From Bacteroidota bacterium (lineage in GTDB: Bacteria; Bacteroidota; Ignavibacteria; Ignavibacteriales; Ignavibacteriaceae), in NCBI GenBank assembly GCA_021831685.1, contig JAKBMG010000004.1:1-64000 (forward strand): a stretch of 64,000 nt of DNA, written 5' to 3'. Every line of letters begins with the position of its first letter. Within the stretch, counting starts at the first letter, position 1. The translations under genes were made by a program, and so were the position numbers. Positions 1-10,186 of this stretch are shown here, in pieces. Below the pieces are notes generated by a model. It saw only the letters and a list, made by a program, of their open reading frames with translations. It was not told where the DNA came from and made no database searches.

Positions 1-11
1 CAATAAATACT

Positions 12-52
12 GGGCTTCAGCCCCATTTGTGCTATTTATGTGGCTAAAGCCA
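12..52. repeat. Two short intergenic hairpins, GGGCTTCAGCCC (12-23) and TGGCTAAAGCCA (41-52)
   Basis: Both inverted repeats read directly; intergenic. Confidence 0.6.
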
Positions 53-74
53 TAATTATCTTTTTTACACTAAT

Positions 75-115
75 CCCCGCCATAAACCTGCCTGACCGGT
101 AGGCAGGTGGCGGGG
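75..115. repeat. Nested hairpin: CCCCGCC/GGCGGGG outer arms enclosing a CCTGCCTGACCGGTAGGCAGG palindrome
   Basis: CCCCGCCATAAA-CCTGCCTGACCGGTAGGCAGG-TGGCGGGG read directly. Confidence 0.75.
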
Positions 116-464
116 CAATTGATGAATAAATTTTAAGTAATAAAAATTAAAATGGCTTATACAAAAATATTAATATTTATTCTTTGAAAACTAATTTTCA
201 CACAGGCTCTGAAGTCGTGGGCTACTTGATCAAGACGCAATAAATCAGCCGTTTTAACGGCTTACCTTCAACGGCGATCAACTTGAGTTAATAAACTGAA
301 TTTACGCCGTAATAAGTTTTGGGAATCGCGGAGTAATGTAATGTTGGAATAATGAAAAATAGTAGTCTATCCTAACATTCCAATACTCCATTATTCCACT
401 ACTTGTTGGCGGTATCCCGTTATTTAATAGAAAATATTTCATACTAAAACATATTCTGAATTTT

Positions 465-1445
465 ATGGACGATCTTAACACAAACCCAATTCAAAACAGC
501 ATACCGGATAATAATAATCCGGAAGAAGGAAAGCAGGGAAGTAATCTTCCCGGGAAAAACATTCAGCCGCGTATATCACCAATAACTGCTGCGTTCATCG
601 GCTTGTTCGGAGGATTTTTCCTATACCAAATTGTCGGCGGACTTTTAACCCTTGCCGTTTTTGGTTTTGATCTAAAGAGCGCTCCAGCGCAAAGCGTTAG
701 GTTAATGACTATGGCAGGACAAATTTTATTTATCCTGCTTCCGGCTCTGATTTTTGCCAAATGGTTTTATGAAGATGTCACCGAGATAATAAGATTCCGG
801 TTACCCCGTTGGGAAGAAATTCTTTTGTTTACATTAGGTATTGTAATTTTAACCCCATTGCTTCAATATTATTTATCTATCCAAAACTATTTTATTAATC
901 AGTGGGCAATATCTTCTCCGTTAATTCATTCCTTAAAGTCATCACTTGACAAATTGAATGATATGGTTGACAAAACTTATGGTAGTTTGCTGACTGTGCA
1001 TACCGTATTTGGTGGACTGCTTGTTATTATTGTAGTGGCTATTGTTCCCGCAATATGTGAAGAAGTAATGTTTAGAGGCTATATTCAGCGTAGTTTTGAA
1101 TTTAGACTAAAACCATTTTGGGCTGCTCTCGTCACAGCGGTATTTTTTGGGATTTATCATTTCAACCCTTATGGATTGCTCCCATTAATAGCTCTGGGTT
1201 TTTATTTCGGTTATGCTGCTTATATGAGTAACTCGATTGCCGTGCCTATGTCACTTCATTTTTTTAACAATTTTACTGCGGTGATATTTTATTTTATATT
1301 CGGACAGGATGATTCTTTAAGTAGTTCAGTTGACAAAAATTTTGATTTGAATTCTTCGTTATTAATTCTTGTTGCCTTAATTTTTCTTTTCGGTGTTGTA
1401 ATGTATTTGATAAATAAGTATTATGCAAAAGTAAAAAACGCTTAG
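465..1445 (+). CDS. CPBP family intramembrane glutamic endopeptidase
   Basis: Multi-TM protein with EEVMFRGYIQ and later FGIYHFNP / HFFNNF motifs typical of CPBP proteases. Confidence 0.85.
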   Translation: MDDLNTNPIQNSIPDNNNPEEGKQGSNLPGKNIQPRISPITAAFIGLFGGFFLYQIVGGLLTLAVFGFDLKSAPAQSVRLMTMAGQILFILLPALIFAKWFYEDVTEIIRFRLPRWEEILLFTLGIVILTPLLQYYLSIQNYFINQWAISSPLIHSLKSSLDKLNDMVDKTYGSLLTVHTVFGGLLVIIVVAIVPAICEEVMFRGYIQRSFEFRLKPFWAALVTAVFFGIYHFNPYGLLPLIALGFYFGYAAYMSNSIAVPMSLHFFNNFTAVIFYFIFGQDDSLSSSVDKNFDLNSSLLILVALIFLFGVVMYLINKYYAKVKNA

Positions 1446-1453
1446 GAGGTCTT

Positions 1454-1798
1454 ATGCCAGTATGCCCAAATTGCAGTTATGAATATATTGAGGGAATAAC
1501 AATTTGTCCGGATTGCGGGATAAATTTGGTTGACGAGAAATCCTTTGTCAAACCCGAAGAATGGACCGAGCAAAATTGGGAAGTAGTGTTTACTTCTGAT
1601 CTTGAATATGAAGCCGAAATGATGAAGGATAATCTTGAAGGAGCGGGAATTCATTCAGCGATTCTTTCTCAAGCAGATAGAAGTTTTCCTGCACCAGGTG
1701 ATCTTTCGGTAGTAAAACTTCTTGTTCCTAAAAAGGATGTCCAGGCTGCATTAAATTTTATAGAGCAACTTAAAAATCGTCCGGATGATCAGGACTAA
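1454..1798 (+). CDS. Zinc-ribbon plus DUF2007-like signal-transducing domain protein
   Basis: N-terminal CPNC...CPDCG zinc ribbon and DUF2007-like C-terminus; AGGAGG SD upstream. Confidence 0.7.
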   Translation: MPVCPNCSYEYIEGITICPDCGINLVDEKSFVKPEEWTEQNWEVVFTSDLEYEAEMMKDNLEGAGIHSAILSQADRSFPAPGDLSVVKLLVPKKDVQAALNFIEQLKNRPDDQD

Positions 1799-1806
1799 GA
1801 ACCGTA

Positions 1807-2628
1807 ATGGCTTTTAGTAACACAACACAAAGAGTATTGGTTGCCATTGCCGCAATTCCAATAATCCTAGCCGCCTGCTATTTCGGAAACTTATTATTCT
1901 TTTTGTTCGTACTTGCCATAGCGTTATTAGCATATTATGAATTTTACTCTTTTGTATTAAATAAAAACGCCCACGTTAATATATGGCTTGGCGAACTGAT
2001 AATATTTGCTCTATTACTTAATCAATATCAGTTTTTTATTAGCTACCAATCTCTTTTTCTGGTAATTGTTTTCTTGATTTCTTTGGTTGAACTTTTTCGC
2101 AACAACGGTTCGGCAATTATAAATATTGGGGCAACACTTCTAGGAATATTTTATATCGGTTTATTTTCTTCGGCAATCATCGGAATAAGAGAATTTTATT
2201 TCGGAGAGGTGAGATATTATGACGGCGGTTATTTAATAATTTCCATTCTTGTAACAATATGGATTTGCGATTCTGCAGCCTTTTACGGTGGCACCGCATT
2301 TGGGAAGCATAAGCTTTTTCCCCGGGTTAGTCCTAAAAAAAGTTGGGAAGGTGCAATTTTTGGTTTTATATTTGCTATACTATCAATGATAACAGCACAC
2401 GAAATCTTCCTGAATTTTGTACCATTATCAGAAGCTATTATCTTCGGAATTATTATCGGGACAATCGGGCAGCTTGGAGACTTGGTAGAGTCCCTCTTTA
2501 AACGGGATGCAGGGGTGAAAGATTCCTCCAGCCTAATTCCGGGTCACGGTGGACTTTTTGACCGGTTTGATTCACTTCTTTTTGCAGCACCGGTTATCTT
2601 TTTGGTCTTAAAATATTTTGGGAAATAA
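1807..2628 (+). CDS. cdsA: Phosphatidate cytidylyltransferase
   Basis: CdsA signature: SPKKSWEGAIFGF ... GQLGDLVESLFKRDAGVKDSSSLIPGHGGLFDRFDSLLFAAP. Confidence 0.93.
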   Translation: MAFSNTTQRVLVAIAAIPIILAACYFGNLLFFLFVLAIALLAYYEFYSFVLNKNAHVNIWLGELIIFALLLNQYQFFISYQSLFLVIVFLISLVELFRNNGSAIINIGATLLGIFYIGLFSSAIIGIREFYFGEVRYYDGGYLIISILVTIWICDSAAFYGGTAFGKHKLFPRVSPKKSWEGAIFGFIFAILSMITAHEIFLNFVPLSEAIIFGIIIGTIGQLGDLVESLFKRDAGVKDSSSLIPGHGGLFDRFDSLLFAAPVIFLVLKYFGK

Positions 2629-2640
2629 AATTTTGCTTCG

Positions 2641-3939
2641 ATGAAGAATAAAGAAAAAATAAATATAATTACTCTCGGCTGCTCAAAAAATACCGTGGAC
2701 TCGGAAAGATTATTAAACCAGATTCGCGCTAATAATTTTAAATTGACCGAAGATCCTAACAACGCTGAAACTATTATCATAAACACTTGCGGCTTTATTG
2801 AAGCTGCAAAAAAGGAGTCGATTGATACTATTTTAAGTGCAGTGGCATTAAAGCTTGAAGGAAAAGTTAACAAAGTTATTGTAGCCGGCTGCCTATCGGA
2901 ACGTTATAAAAATGAATTGGTAAAGGAAATCCCTGAAGTAGATGCTTACTTTGGTACGGAAAATTATGAGGCGATCTTAAAAGAATTAGGCGGTGAGTTA
3001 AAGTACAATTTGCTCGGGGAGAGGTTATTGACTACGCCGTCCCACACAGCATATCTAAAAATTTCTGAAGGATGTGATCATCCTTGCTCATTCTGTGCAA
3101 TTCCCTTAATGCGTGGAAAACATAAATCAAAGCCTATAGATGATCTTTTGAAAGAAGCAGAGTTCTTGTCAAAAAATGGCGCTAAAGAAATTGTAATTAT
3201 TGCGCAAGATACTACCGACTATGGAAAAGATATTTATAGCAAGCGATCCCTGGCTTCGCTTCTTAAACAGTTAACAGCCATCGAAGGTATTGAATGGGTG
3301 AGATTAATGTATGCCTACCCTTCTCATTTCCCTAATGATGTTATTGACGAGATTACCTCTAATCCAAAAATTTGCAAGTATGTCGATTTACCTCTTCAGC
3401 ATATTTCAGATAATGTTTTAAAATCAATGCGAAGAGGTGTAACGGGCAAAATAACGCGGGAGCTTCTCGCTAAGCTTCGTGAAAGAGTCCCGGATATTAC
3501 AATCAGGACTACTTTTATCGTTGGGTATCCTAATGAGACGGAAAAGGATTTTGAAGAACTTTGCGAATTTGTAAAGGATATTAAATTCGACCGTTTTGGA
3601 GTTTTTCCATTTTCAGTTGAAGAAAACACTTCAAGCTTTATTCTCGGAGATCAAATTCCGGAAAAGGAAAAGCAAAGAAGAAAAGACAAATTGATGGAAA
3701 TACAAAAAGAAATTTCTCTTGAAAAAAACAAATCTTTTGTAGGAAAGAAATTGAAAGTCTTGGTTGAAACAAAGGAAGGCGAATATTATGTCGGCCGCAC
3801 TTATCGTGATGCTCCTGAAGTTGACGGGGAAATATTAATTCCGTTAAATGACGAGAAAATTATTTTAGGTAAATTTTATACCGTTGAGGTTTTTGATTAT
3901 AATGAGTATGATCTTTTTGGAAAATTTTCTGAAAAGTAG
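2641..3939 (+). CDS. rimO: Ribosomal protein S12 methylthiotransferase RimO
   Basis: MTTase N-terminus (TLGCSKNTVDSE), radical SAM CDHPCSFCAIP, TRAM-like C-terminus. Confidence 0.93.
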   Translation: MKNKEKINIITLGCSKNTVDSERLLNQIRANNFKLTEDPNNAETIIINTCGFIEAAKKESIDTILSAVALKLEGKVNKVIVAGCLSERYKNELVKEIPEVDAYFGTENYEAILKELGGELKYNLLGERLLTTPSHTAYLKISEGCDHPCSFCAIPLMRGKHKSKPIDDLLKEAEFLSKNGAKEIVIIAQDTTDYGKDIYSKRSLASLLKQLTAIEGIEWVRLMYAYPSHFPNDVIDEITSNPKICKYVDLPLQHISDNVLKSMRRGVTGKITRELLAKLRERVPDITIRTTFIVGYPNETEKDFEELCEFVKDIKFDRFGVFPFSVEENTSSFILGDQIPEKEKQRRKDKLMEIQKEISLEKNKSFVGKKLKVLVETKEGEYYVGRTYRDAPEVDGEILIPLNDEKIILGKFYTVEVFDYNEYDLFGKFSEK

Positions 3940-3950
3940 GAGGATAAAAA

Positions 3951-5234
3951 ATGAAGATAATTTTTACATTTTTATTGCTCATACTCGGGTTCAATTTTAC
4001 AAAAGCGCAAATTGAAAATGCCACAGAGCAAAACGCCTTTAATAGCAGCCCGAAATTTTATGAAGACCTGTTGAACTTTTCATCCGGAAAACAAAATACT
4101 ACGCGTGTTGATGTTTTTATAGAAGTCCCATACAGCACTGTTCAATTTGTTAAGAATGATTCGGGATTTACAGGCGGCTTCTCGGTATCCGTATCTGTGT
4201 TTGATAAAGACAAAAATAAATTGATTGAAGAAAAAACATGGACGGACAAGCTTTTTGTCAATGAATTCAATCAAACCATTTCTAAAAATAATTATAGCTT
4301 AAACTTAAAATCGTTTTACCTTACGCCCGGGAAATATTTTATTCGTACCGCTGTTGACGATAAAGAATCTAAATCAGAATATCCGCTCGAAATATTTTTC
4401 AATGTTAGAAACCTGTTGGCTACACCTGTTTCACTTAGTGATATTATGATTCTTGAAAAAAGGACAGAAGAACAAAACAAAAATAAAATTATTCCAAATG
4501 TTTCCGGCAACGTTGCTTCACTGAAAAATGGTTTGCCGGTTTTCTATGAACTTTATTCAATTTCGGCTCAAAAACTAAACATAAGTTATGAAGTTCTTAA
4601 TAAAAACCTTAAGACTATCTTTCAAGAAAATCAAAATCAGTTTGTTGATTCAGGTAAAACTCAAATTTTCTACACCTTGAAGGATAGTAGTTTCAGCTTA
4701 GGATTGTACAATCTAAGGGTAGTAGTTAAAAATAGCGAGGATAAGAAACTTGTTTCTATTCAAAGACCTTTCTTTTCACGCTGGGTAGGGCTTCCCACAA
4801 ATGTGGTTGATCTTGATAAGGCAATTGAACAACTCATCTATATTGCATCAACTTCGCAAATTAATTACATAAAGGAAGGTAAAACTAAAGAAGAAAAATT
4901 AAATCGTTATAAAGCTTTTTGGAATACAGAATTCCCCGAACCAAATATCGAAGAAAATCCTATTTTCAATGAGTATTATAGACGAGTGGCATATGCAGAC
5001 GCTCACTTTTCACAATATTTTGCAGGTTGGAAATCGGATAGAGGAATGGTTTTTATTCTTCTCGGACCGCCGGATAATGTTGATAGGCATCCTTTTGATA
5101 TTGATGCAAAACCGTACGAAGTATGGCAATATTATAATTTGAATATAAGCCTTATATTTCTAGATCGTACCGGCTTCGGTGATTACAGATTAATTACACC
5201 GCTAACAGGTGATCTCTACCGTTTTAGAAGATAA
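3951..5234 (+). CDS. GWxTD domain-containing protein
   Basis: Signal peptide; C-terminal YFAGWKSDRGMVFILLGPPDNVDRHPF...YEVWQYY typical of GWxTD proteins; preceded by AGGAGG SD. Confidence 0.8.
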   Translation: MKIIFTFLLLILGFNFTKAQIENATEQNAFNSSPKFYEDLLNFSSGKQNTTRVDVFIEVPYSTVQFVKNDSGFTGGFSVSVSVFDKDKNKLIEEKTWTDKLFVNEFNQTISKNNYSLNLKSFYLTPGKYFIRTAVDDKESKSEYPLEIFFNVRNLLATPVSLSDIMILEKRTEEQNKNKIIPNVSGNVASLKNGLPVFYELYSISAQKLNISYEVLNKNLKTIFQENQNQFVDSGKTQIFYTLKDSSFSLGLYNLRVVVKNSEDKKLVSIQRPFFSRWVGLPTNVVDLDKAIEQLIYIASTSQINYIKEGKTKEEKLNRYKAFWNTEFPEPNIEENPIFNEYYRRVAYADAHFSQYFAGWKSDRGMVFILLGPPDNVDRHPFDIDAKPYEVWQYYNLNISLIFLDRTGFGDYRLITPLTGDLYRFRR

Positions 5235-5294
5235 TATTTCAAGGTTTGACTGTATGATAGTTGAAAATTCCCATTCACCACAAATATTTTTTTT

Positions 5295-6260
5295 ATGGTT
5301 TTAACAGTAACACTAAACCCGCTTTTAGAACGCCGTTATAAATTTAGCCGGATTAACTTTAGTCAAGAAAACCGTAACGGGATTTTAGAGATTAAAGCCG
5401 GTGGAAAAGGTATAAACGTTAGCCGTCAGTTGAATCATCTAAATGTTGAAAATATTGCTTTAACATTTTTAGGTGGCGCTAACGGTAAACAGCTTAAGGA
5501 GATTTTAATAAAAGAGAACATTAAAATTACTTCGATAAGAACCGAAAGCAACACACGCGATGCCGCTATAATTATAGACGAAACATCCAATGGTATCTCA
5601 ACATTTTTCAGTTCAAATTCCAAAATTACTTCGCTTGAAGTTGAAGAATTTAAATCAAAAATGGATAAGATGATTCAGAATTGTGAAATAGTAGTTTTTG
5701 CCGGAAGTTCTCCATGTGATGAAGCCGATTCAATCTTTCCATTCGGAATTGAAATTGCAAAACGGTATGATAAAATTTCCATATTAGATACTTACGGCAA
5801 ACATTTTAATGCTTGTTTAGAATCTCAGCCGACGATCATTCATAATAATATCTCTGAGATGGAGAAATCTCTTGATGTAGTCTTAAAGAATGAAAAAGAG
5901 AAAGTCGATTTATTGAAAACTTTGTACAAGAACCAAATTAAACAGGTTTATCTAACTGACGGAGGCAACGAAATCGTTACTTCAAATTTTGATTTTCATT
6001 TCAAGGTTCTTCCGCCGCCTACAAATCCGGTAGATCCAACAGGGAGTGGCGATGCTTTTGTTGCCGGTTTAATCTACGGCATGACTCACGATCTAAGATT
6101 TGAAGATACTCTGCAAACTGCTGTATCACTTGGCTCTCTCAATGCGAACCGATTTGAAGTTTGTTCCGTTTCAATTGAAGAGGTTGATGCGCTGAAATCT
6201 CAAGTAATTGTTCAACCAATCGGCAAAAAAATGAAAATCGTAGATGTTTCGCCTAATTAG
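5295..6260 (+). CDS. 1-phosphofructokinase family hexose kinase (PfkB)
   Basis: N-terminal TVTLNPLLERR, GGKGINVSRQL, C-terminal DPTGSGDAFVAGLI. Confidence 0.88.
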   Translation: MVLTVTLNPLLERRYKFSRINFSQENRNGILEIKAGGKGINVSRQLNHLNVENIALTFLGGANGKQLKEILIKENIKITSIRTESNTRDAAIIIDETSNGISTFFSSNSKITSLEVEEFKSKMDKMIQNCEIVVFAGSSPCDEADSIFPFGIEIAKRYDKISILDTYGKHFNACLESQPTIIHNNISEMEKSLDVVLKNEKEKVDLLKTLYKNQIKQVYLTDGGNEIVTSNFDFHFKVLPPPTNPVDPTGSGDAFVAGLIYGMTHDLRFEDTLQTAVSLGSLNANRFEVCSVSIEEVDALKSQVIVQPIGKKMKIVDVSPN

Positions 6261-8007
6261 TTTCACCCTGTTATTTTTCTTTACCTTTTCTTTTACTTAT
6301 CCTCAAACAGTTGAATCTATTCAAGTAATTGGAATCCATGTTTTTTCGCAGGATAATGTTTTGCGATGGGGCCAGGTTAGTACAGGAACAAAAATATTTC
6401 CAGGATACCTGGATTCAATAAAAACCCGACTCGCATTGCATTTTGGCGCCGAAGGTTATTTCCATGCTGAATTTCAAGGCTCAAAAATTGAGTTATCGCC
6501 CGATTCGCAGCACGTAAAATTGATTATTAAAATTGATGAAGGCGAGCCGACTTACTTAAAGAAAATATTCTTTACCGGCTTAGACACTGCTTCCGATAAT
6601 AATATTTTCTCCTCATTCGATTTCCTTGAAAATCATATTTATAGCAAGTCAAACCTGGAAGAAAACATTTTATCTGCGCTAAATTATTTTCAGAACAACG
6701 GCTATCCGTTTGCGAAAATTATTATCTCTTCATTTTATTTTTATTCTGATCCGGCAAAGAAAGATTATTTTGCCGATATTCATATAAATATAAATAAAGA
6801 ACGCTTTTGCAGGATTGATAAAATTGAAATAGTGGGTAATAATAAAACTCAATCATACGTTATTCAAAGAGAACTTCGACTAAAGCCCGGCGAAGTATAT
6901 TCTCAAAAAGTCATTGATGATTTACCTAGCCGTTTAAACCGGCTTGCCTTTTTTGAGCCTGTCGGTAATCCTAAATATTTTGTGGATTCAAAAAACGAGG
7001 GTATCCTTAGAATTGAAGTCAAAGAGAAGGTAACAAATAATTTTGACGGCATTATCGGTTACATTCCTTCGACTGTCTCCAATCAAAGTGGATATTTAAC
7101 CGGACTTGTAGATGTTAGCCTCCGGAATCTTTTTGGTACCGGTAGAGCCGCAGCAATTCACTGGCAACAATATAATCGTTCATCGCAGGACTTACAGTTA
7201 AAATATCTTGAACCTTGGTTGTTTGGTTATCCCTTCAATTTGAACTTAAGCTTATTTCAGAGGCAGCAAGACAGTACTTACGTTCAAAGAACTGTTGAAG
7301 CTTCCCTGGAATATTTAGCCACAGATAATGTTTCTGCTTCCGTTTTCATTTCTACGGATGCTGTTATTCCGACCGATAACGGGAACCAAATATTTACTGT
7401 ATATAATTCAAGCTCTCTAACTACCGGCTTAAACATAAAAGTTGATACGCGTGACGATCCTTACGCACCTACAAGGGGAATTTTGTTTTTAAATTCTTAT
7501 TCGTTTAGCAAAAAAACGATATCCGGTCCGGTTCAATTTTTTACGCCGGATCTTGCAACCAGTATTAATTTACAGCGACTGACACTTGATATTGGAGGTT
7601 ATTATGAATTATTTAACCGCCAGGTCATTGCGCTTGGTTTGCATGGAAGAGAATTGCGAGGACAATTTTTTGAAAATAGTGACCTGTTCCGGCTCGGAGG
7701 TGCAAGTTCACTTCGTGGTTACAGCGAAAGTCAGTTCCTTGGAAACCGGGTTATGTGGACAAATTTGGAATTCCGCTCTTTGCTAACAAAACGTTCGTTC
7801 GTATTTTTATTTTTGGATACAGGATATTATTTACGCAACGCAGATCCATCAAGAAATATTTTGAAAGCCGAAGGATTTAATGTTGGTTATGGATTGGGAA
7901 TGAACATTGAGACCGGGTTGGGTGTTTTGAGTGTTAGCTTCGCTCTTGCTAAAGGAGACTCTTTTTCAAATGGTAAAATTCATTTTGGAATTGTAAATCA
8001 GTTTTAA
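6244..8007 (+). CDS. BamA/TamA-family outer membrane protein (POTRA plus surface-antigen beta-barrel)
   Basis: POTRA-like repeats and C-terminal barrel with FRLGGASSLRGYSESQFLGNR. Confidence 0.87.
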   Translation: MFRLISFTLLFFFTFSFTYPQTVESIQVIGIHVFSQDNVLRWGQVSTGTKIFPGYLDSIKTRLALHFGAEGYFHAEFQGSKIELSPDSQHVKLIIKIDEGEPTYLKKIFFTGLDTASDNNIFSSFDFLENHIYSKSNLEENILSALNYFQNNGYPFAKIIISSFYFYSDPAKKDYFADIHININKERFCRIDKIEIVGNNKTQSYVIQRELRLKPGEVYSQKVIDDLPSRLNRLAFFEPVGNPKYFVDSKNEGILRIEVKEKVTNNFDGIIGYIPSTVSNQSGYLTGLVDVSLRNLFGTGRAAAIHWQQYNRSSQDLQLKYLEPWLFGYPFNLNLSLFQRQQDSTYVQRTVEASLEYLATDNVSASVFISTDAVIPTDNGNQIFTVYNSSSLTTGLNIKVDTRDDPYAPTRGILFLNSYSFSKKTISGPVQFFTPDLATSINLQRLTLDIGGYYELFNRQVIALGLHGRELRGQFFENSDLFRLGGASSLRGYSESQFLGNRVMWTNLEFRSLLTKRSFVFLFLDTGYYLRNADPSRNILKAEGFNVGYGLGMNIETGLGVLSVSFALAKGDSFSNGKIHFGIVNQF

Positions 8008-8022
8008 CTAATTAAATCACAT

Positions 8023-8868
8023 ATGAAACGCATTAAAAAATTACCGGCACTTATAAAAATTTCACGTCCGGTAAATGCTTTGATGACCTTTCTATCTATA
8101 GTTATTGCTTCGGTTGTATGCACAATTGATGATTTTAGCTATACAAAAGTATTTTTAGCTGCTTCTGCCGGCGCTTTAACTGCAATTGGCGGAAATATTA
8201 TAAATGATATTTATGATATCGAAATTGATAAAATAAATATGCCGGAAAGACCTTTGGCGAAAGGTATTCTGTCTAAAAAGGAAGCAGTTGTATTTTACAT
8301 TACCGTAAACATTATTGCACTCACCCTTTCTATTTTCCCCGGTGTTTATTCTTTTATAATTGTTCTCACTGCCGAAGTGATTCTTTTTTTCTATTCATAC
8401 ATTCTTAAAGGAATAATTTTAGCCGGGAATATTTCCGTGGCTTTTTTAACCGGACTGGCTTTTTTTTACGGCGGTGTGGTAGTCGCCAATTGGAAATATT
8501 CTTTGTTGCCGGCAGGCTTCGCCTTTTTAATAAATCTAATCAGAGAAATTATTAAAGATATGCAAGATATAGCTGGCGACTCACAGCAAGGTGTTATTAC
8601 ACTGCCTCAGAAATATGGCTTTGGCTTTTCAAAGAGAATTATTGCCGGGCTTTCAATTCTACTTGTTGCTGCTACTATTTTCCCGTTCTTTTTGAGGATT
8701 TATAAGATAGAGTTTCTTATTATTGTAATGGTGCTTGTAAATCCGATGCTGATTTATTCTCTTAAATTACTATTTGATGAGGATTCGACAAAGAATTTGA
8801 AAAAAATAAGCTCAATGTACAAACTAAGCATGGTAATAGGACTAATTGCAATTTATTTTGGGAAATGA
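8023..8868 (+). CDS. UbiA-family prenyltransferase (geranylgeranylglycerol-phosphate geranylgeranyltransferase-like)
   Basis: NDIYDIEIDKINMPERPLAKG and DMQDIAGD prenyltransferase motifs in a multi-TM protein. Confidence 0.8.
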   Translation: MKRIKKLPALIKISRPVNALMTFLSIVIASVVCTIDDFSYTKVFLAASAGALTAIGGNIINDIYDIEIDKINMPERPLAKGILSKKEAVVFYITVNIIALTLSIFPGVYSFIIVLTAEVILFFYSYILKGIILAGNISVAFLTGLAFFYGGVVVANWKYSLLPAGFAFLINLIREIIKDMQDIAGDSQQGVITLPQKYGFGFSKRIIAGLSILLVAATIFPFFLRIYKIEFLIIVMVLVNPMLIYSLKLLFDEDSTKNLKKISSMYKLSMVIGLIAIYFGK

Positions 8869-9470
8869 AAAACTTCGATAATTCATTTTTAACAGATCAC
8901 ATACAACTAATTGCAGGAGTTGATGAAGTAGGCCGGGGACCACTTGCTGGCCCTGTTGTTAGCGCCTCGGTAATTTTTTCTCCGGATGTATTTATTGAAG
9001 GGGTAAATGATTCAAAACAACTATCTGAAAAGGATAGGGAAGAGCTACTTCCGAAAATATTAGAGAAAGCAATTTCCTATTCGGTGGCGGCAGTTCCTCA
9101 TGGTAAGATAGATGAGATAAATATTTTACAGGCTTCTTTACTGTCAATGAAAATTGCAGTAGGCAGACTGCAGACGCAACCGCATTTAATACTCGTTGAT
9201 GGGAATAAATCTTTCAGCTATACCGTTCCGGCTGTTCCCATTGTTAAAGGAGACTCAAAATCCTTCGCGATTGCTGCTGCCTCGATAATAGCCAAAGTTT
9301 CGCGCGATAGACTTATGAAAAGATTAGATAAATATTATCCCAACTATCTTTGGTGGAAAAATAAAGGTTACCCGACAAAGGAACATATTGAAGCTATAAA
9401 AATCTACGGAGCTTCACCGCTTCACAGAAAGTCTTTCCTGAAAAAGGTACTTTTTATAAATAAATTATAA
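8865..9470 (+). CDS. rnhB: Ribonuclease HII
   Basis: AGVDEVGRGPLAGPVV, NDSKQLS, SRDRLM motifs. Confidence 0.95.
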   Translation: MKNFDNSFLTDHIQLIAGVDEVGRGPLAGPVVSASVIFSPDVFIEGVNDSKQLSEKDREELLPKILEKAISYSVAAVPHGKIDEINILQASLLSMKIAVGRLQTQPHLILVDGNKSFSYTVPAVPIVKGDSKSFAIAAASIIAKVSRDRLMKRLDKYYPNYLWWKNKGYPTKEHIEAIKIYGASPLHRKSFLKKVLFINKL

Positions 9471-9512
9471 AACCTTTTCAAAAGGTAATTTTTCTAATCA
9501 GAATGGAAAAAA

Positions 9513-9878
9513 ATGGGAAAAACAAATAAAGAAATTGGTGACGAAGGGGAGCAATTGGCGGTAGATTTCTTAAAATCCAGAGGCTATGAAATTATCATAA
9601 AGAATTACCGCTTCGGTAGGGGAGAGATAGATATAATCGTAAAAGACCCGAATGATGGATTCCTTGTTTTTGTTGAAGTCAAATCGCGCCAAAATTTAGA
9701 ATATGGCGAGCCCGAATATGCAGTTACCCAAAGCAAAATAAAGCAGCTAAAAAAAATGGCCCGGCTTTATATATATGAAAATAAATATGAAGAAATAGAA
9801 TGCCGGTTTGATGTTATAGCTATTCTCTTTAAGGAAGAATTACCACCCGAAATAACTCATATTGAAAATGCTTTCTAA
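9513..9878 (+). CDS. yraN: UPF0102 / YraN family endonuclease-like protein
   Basis: GEQLAVDFLKSRGYEII.KNYRFGRGEIDIIV....FVEVKSRQ. Confidence 0.92.
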   Translation: MGKTNKEIGDEGEQLAVDFLKSRGYEIIIKNYRFGRGEIDIIVKDPNDGFLVFVEVKSRQNLEYGEPEYAVTQSKIKQLKKMARLYIYENKYEEIECRFDVIAILFKEELPPEITHIENAF

Positions 9879-10186
9879 CATACATTTCCTCTATGAAAAG
9901 TCTTGAGATCTTGTTAAGTGGAAATCTAATACTATAACAGTGAACTTTTCACCGTGTTCCAAAACTCTAATTTGCTCTCCAGCTCTCGTTTTTGATGTTT
10001 TTTAAGGCTTTTTCCTCCTTCTTATCTGATAAGAAATTAAAAAGCCAACCAAAACACCTAATAAGTCGAATAATTGGTAAACTTGGCTAACAGCGGTTTT
10101 TGGGGAAATACATATTGAAATTCCATAACATCAAACCTAACTTTGGATAGTCAAAAGTATGTTAAACTAAAAATAAGAGGTACTTA

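Noticed and set aside
9879-10186. Possible riboswitch or sRNA in the 300-bp gap before rlpA
   Set aside because: Only a weak GGCTTTTT...AAAAAGCC pairing seen; no recognisable riboswitch core.
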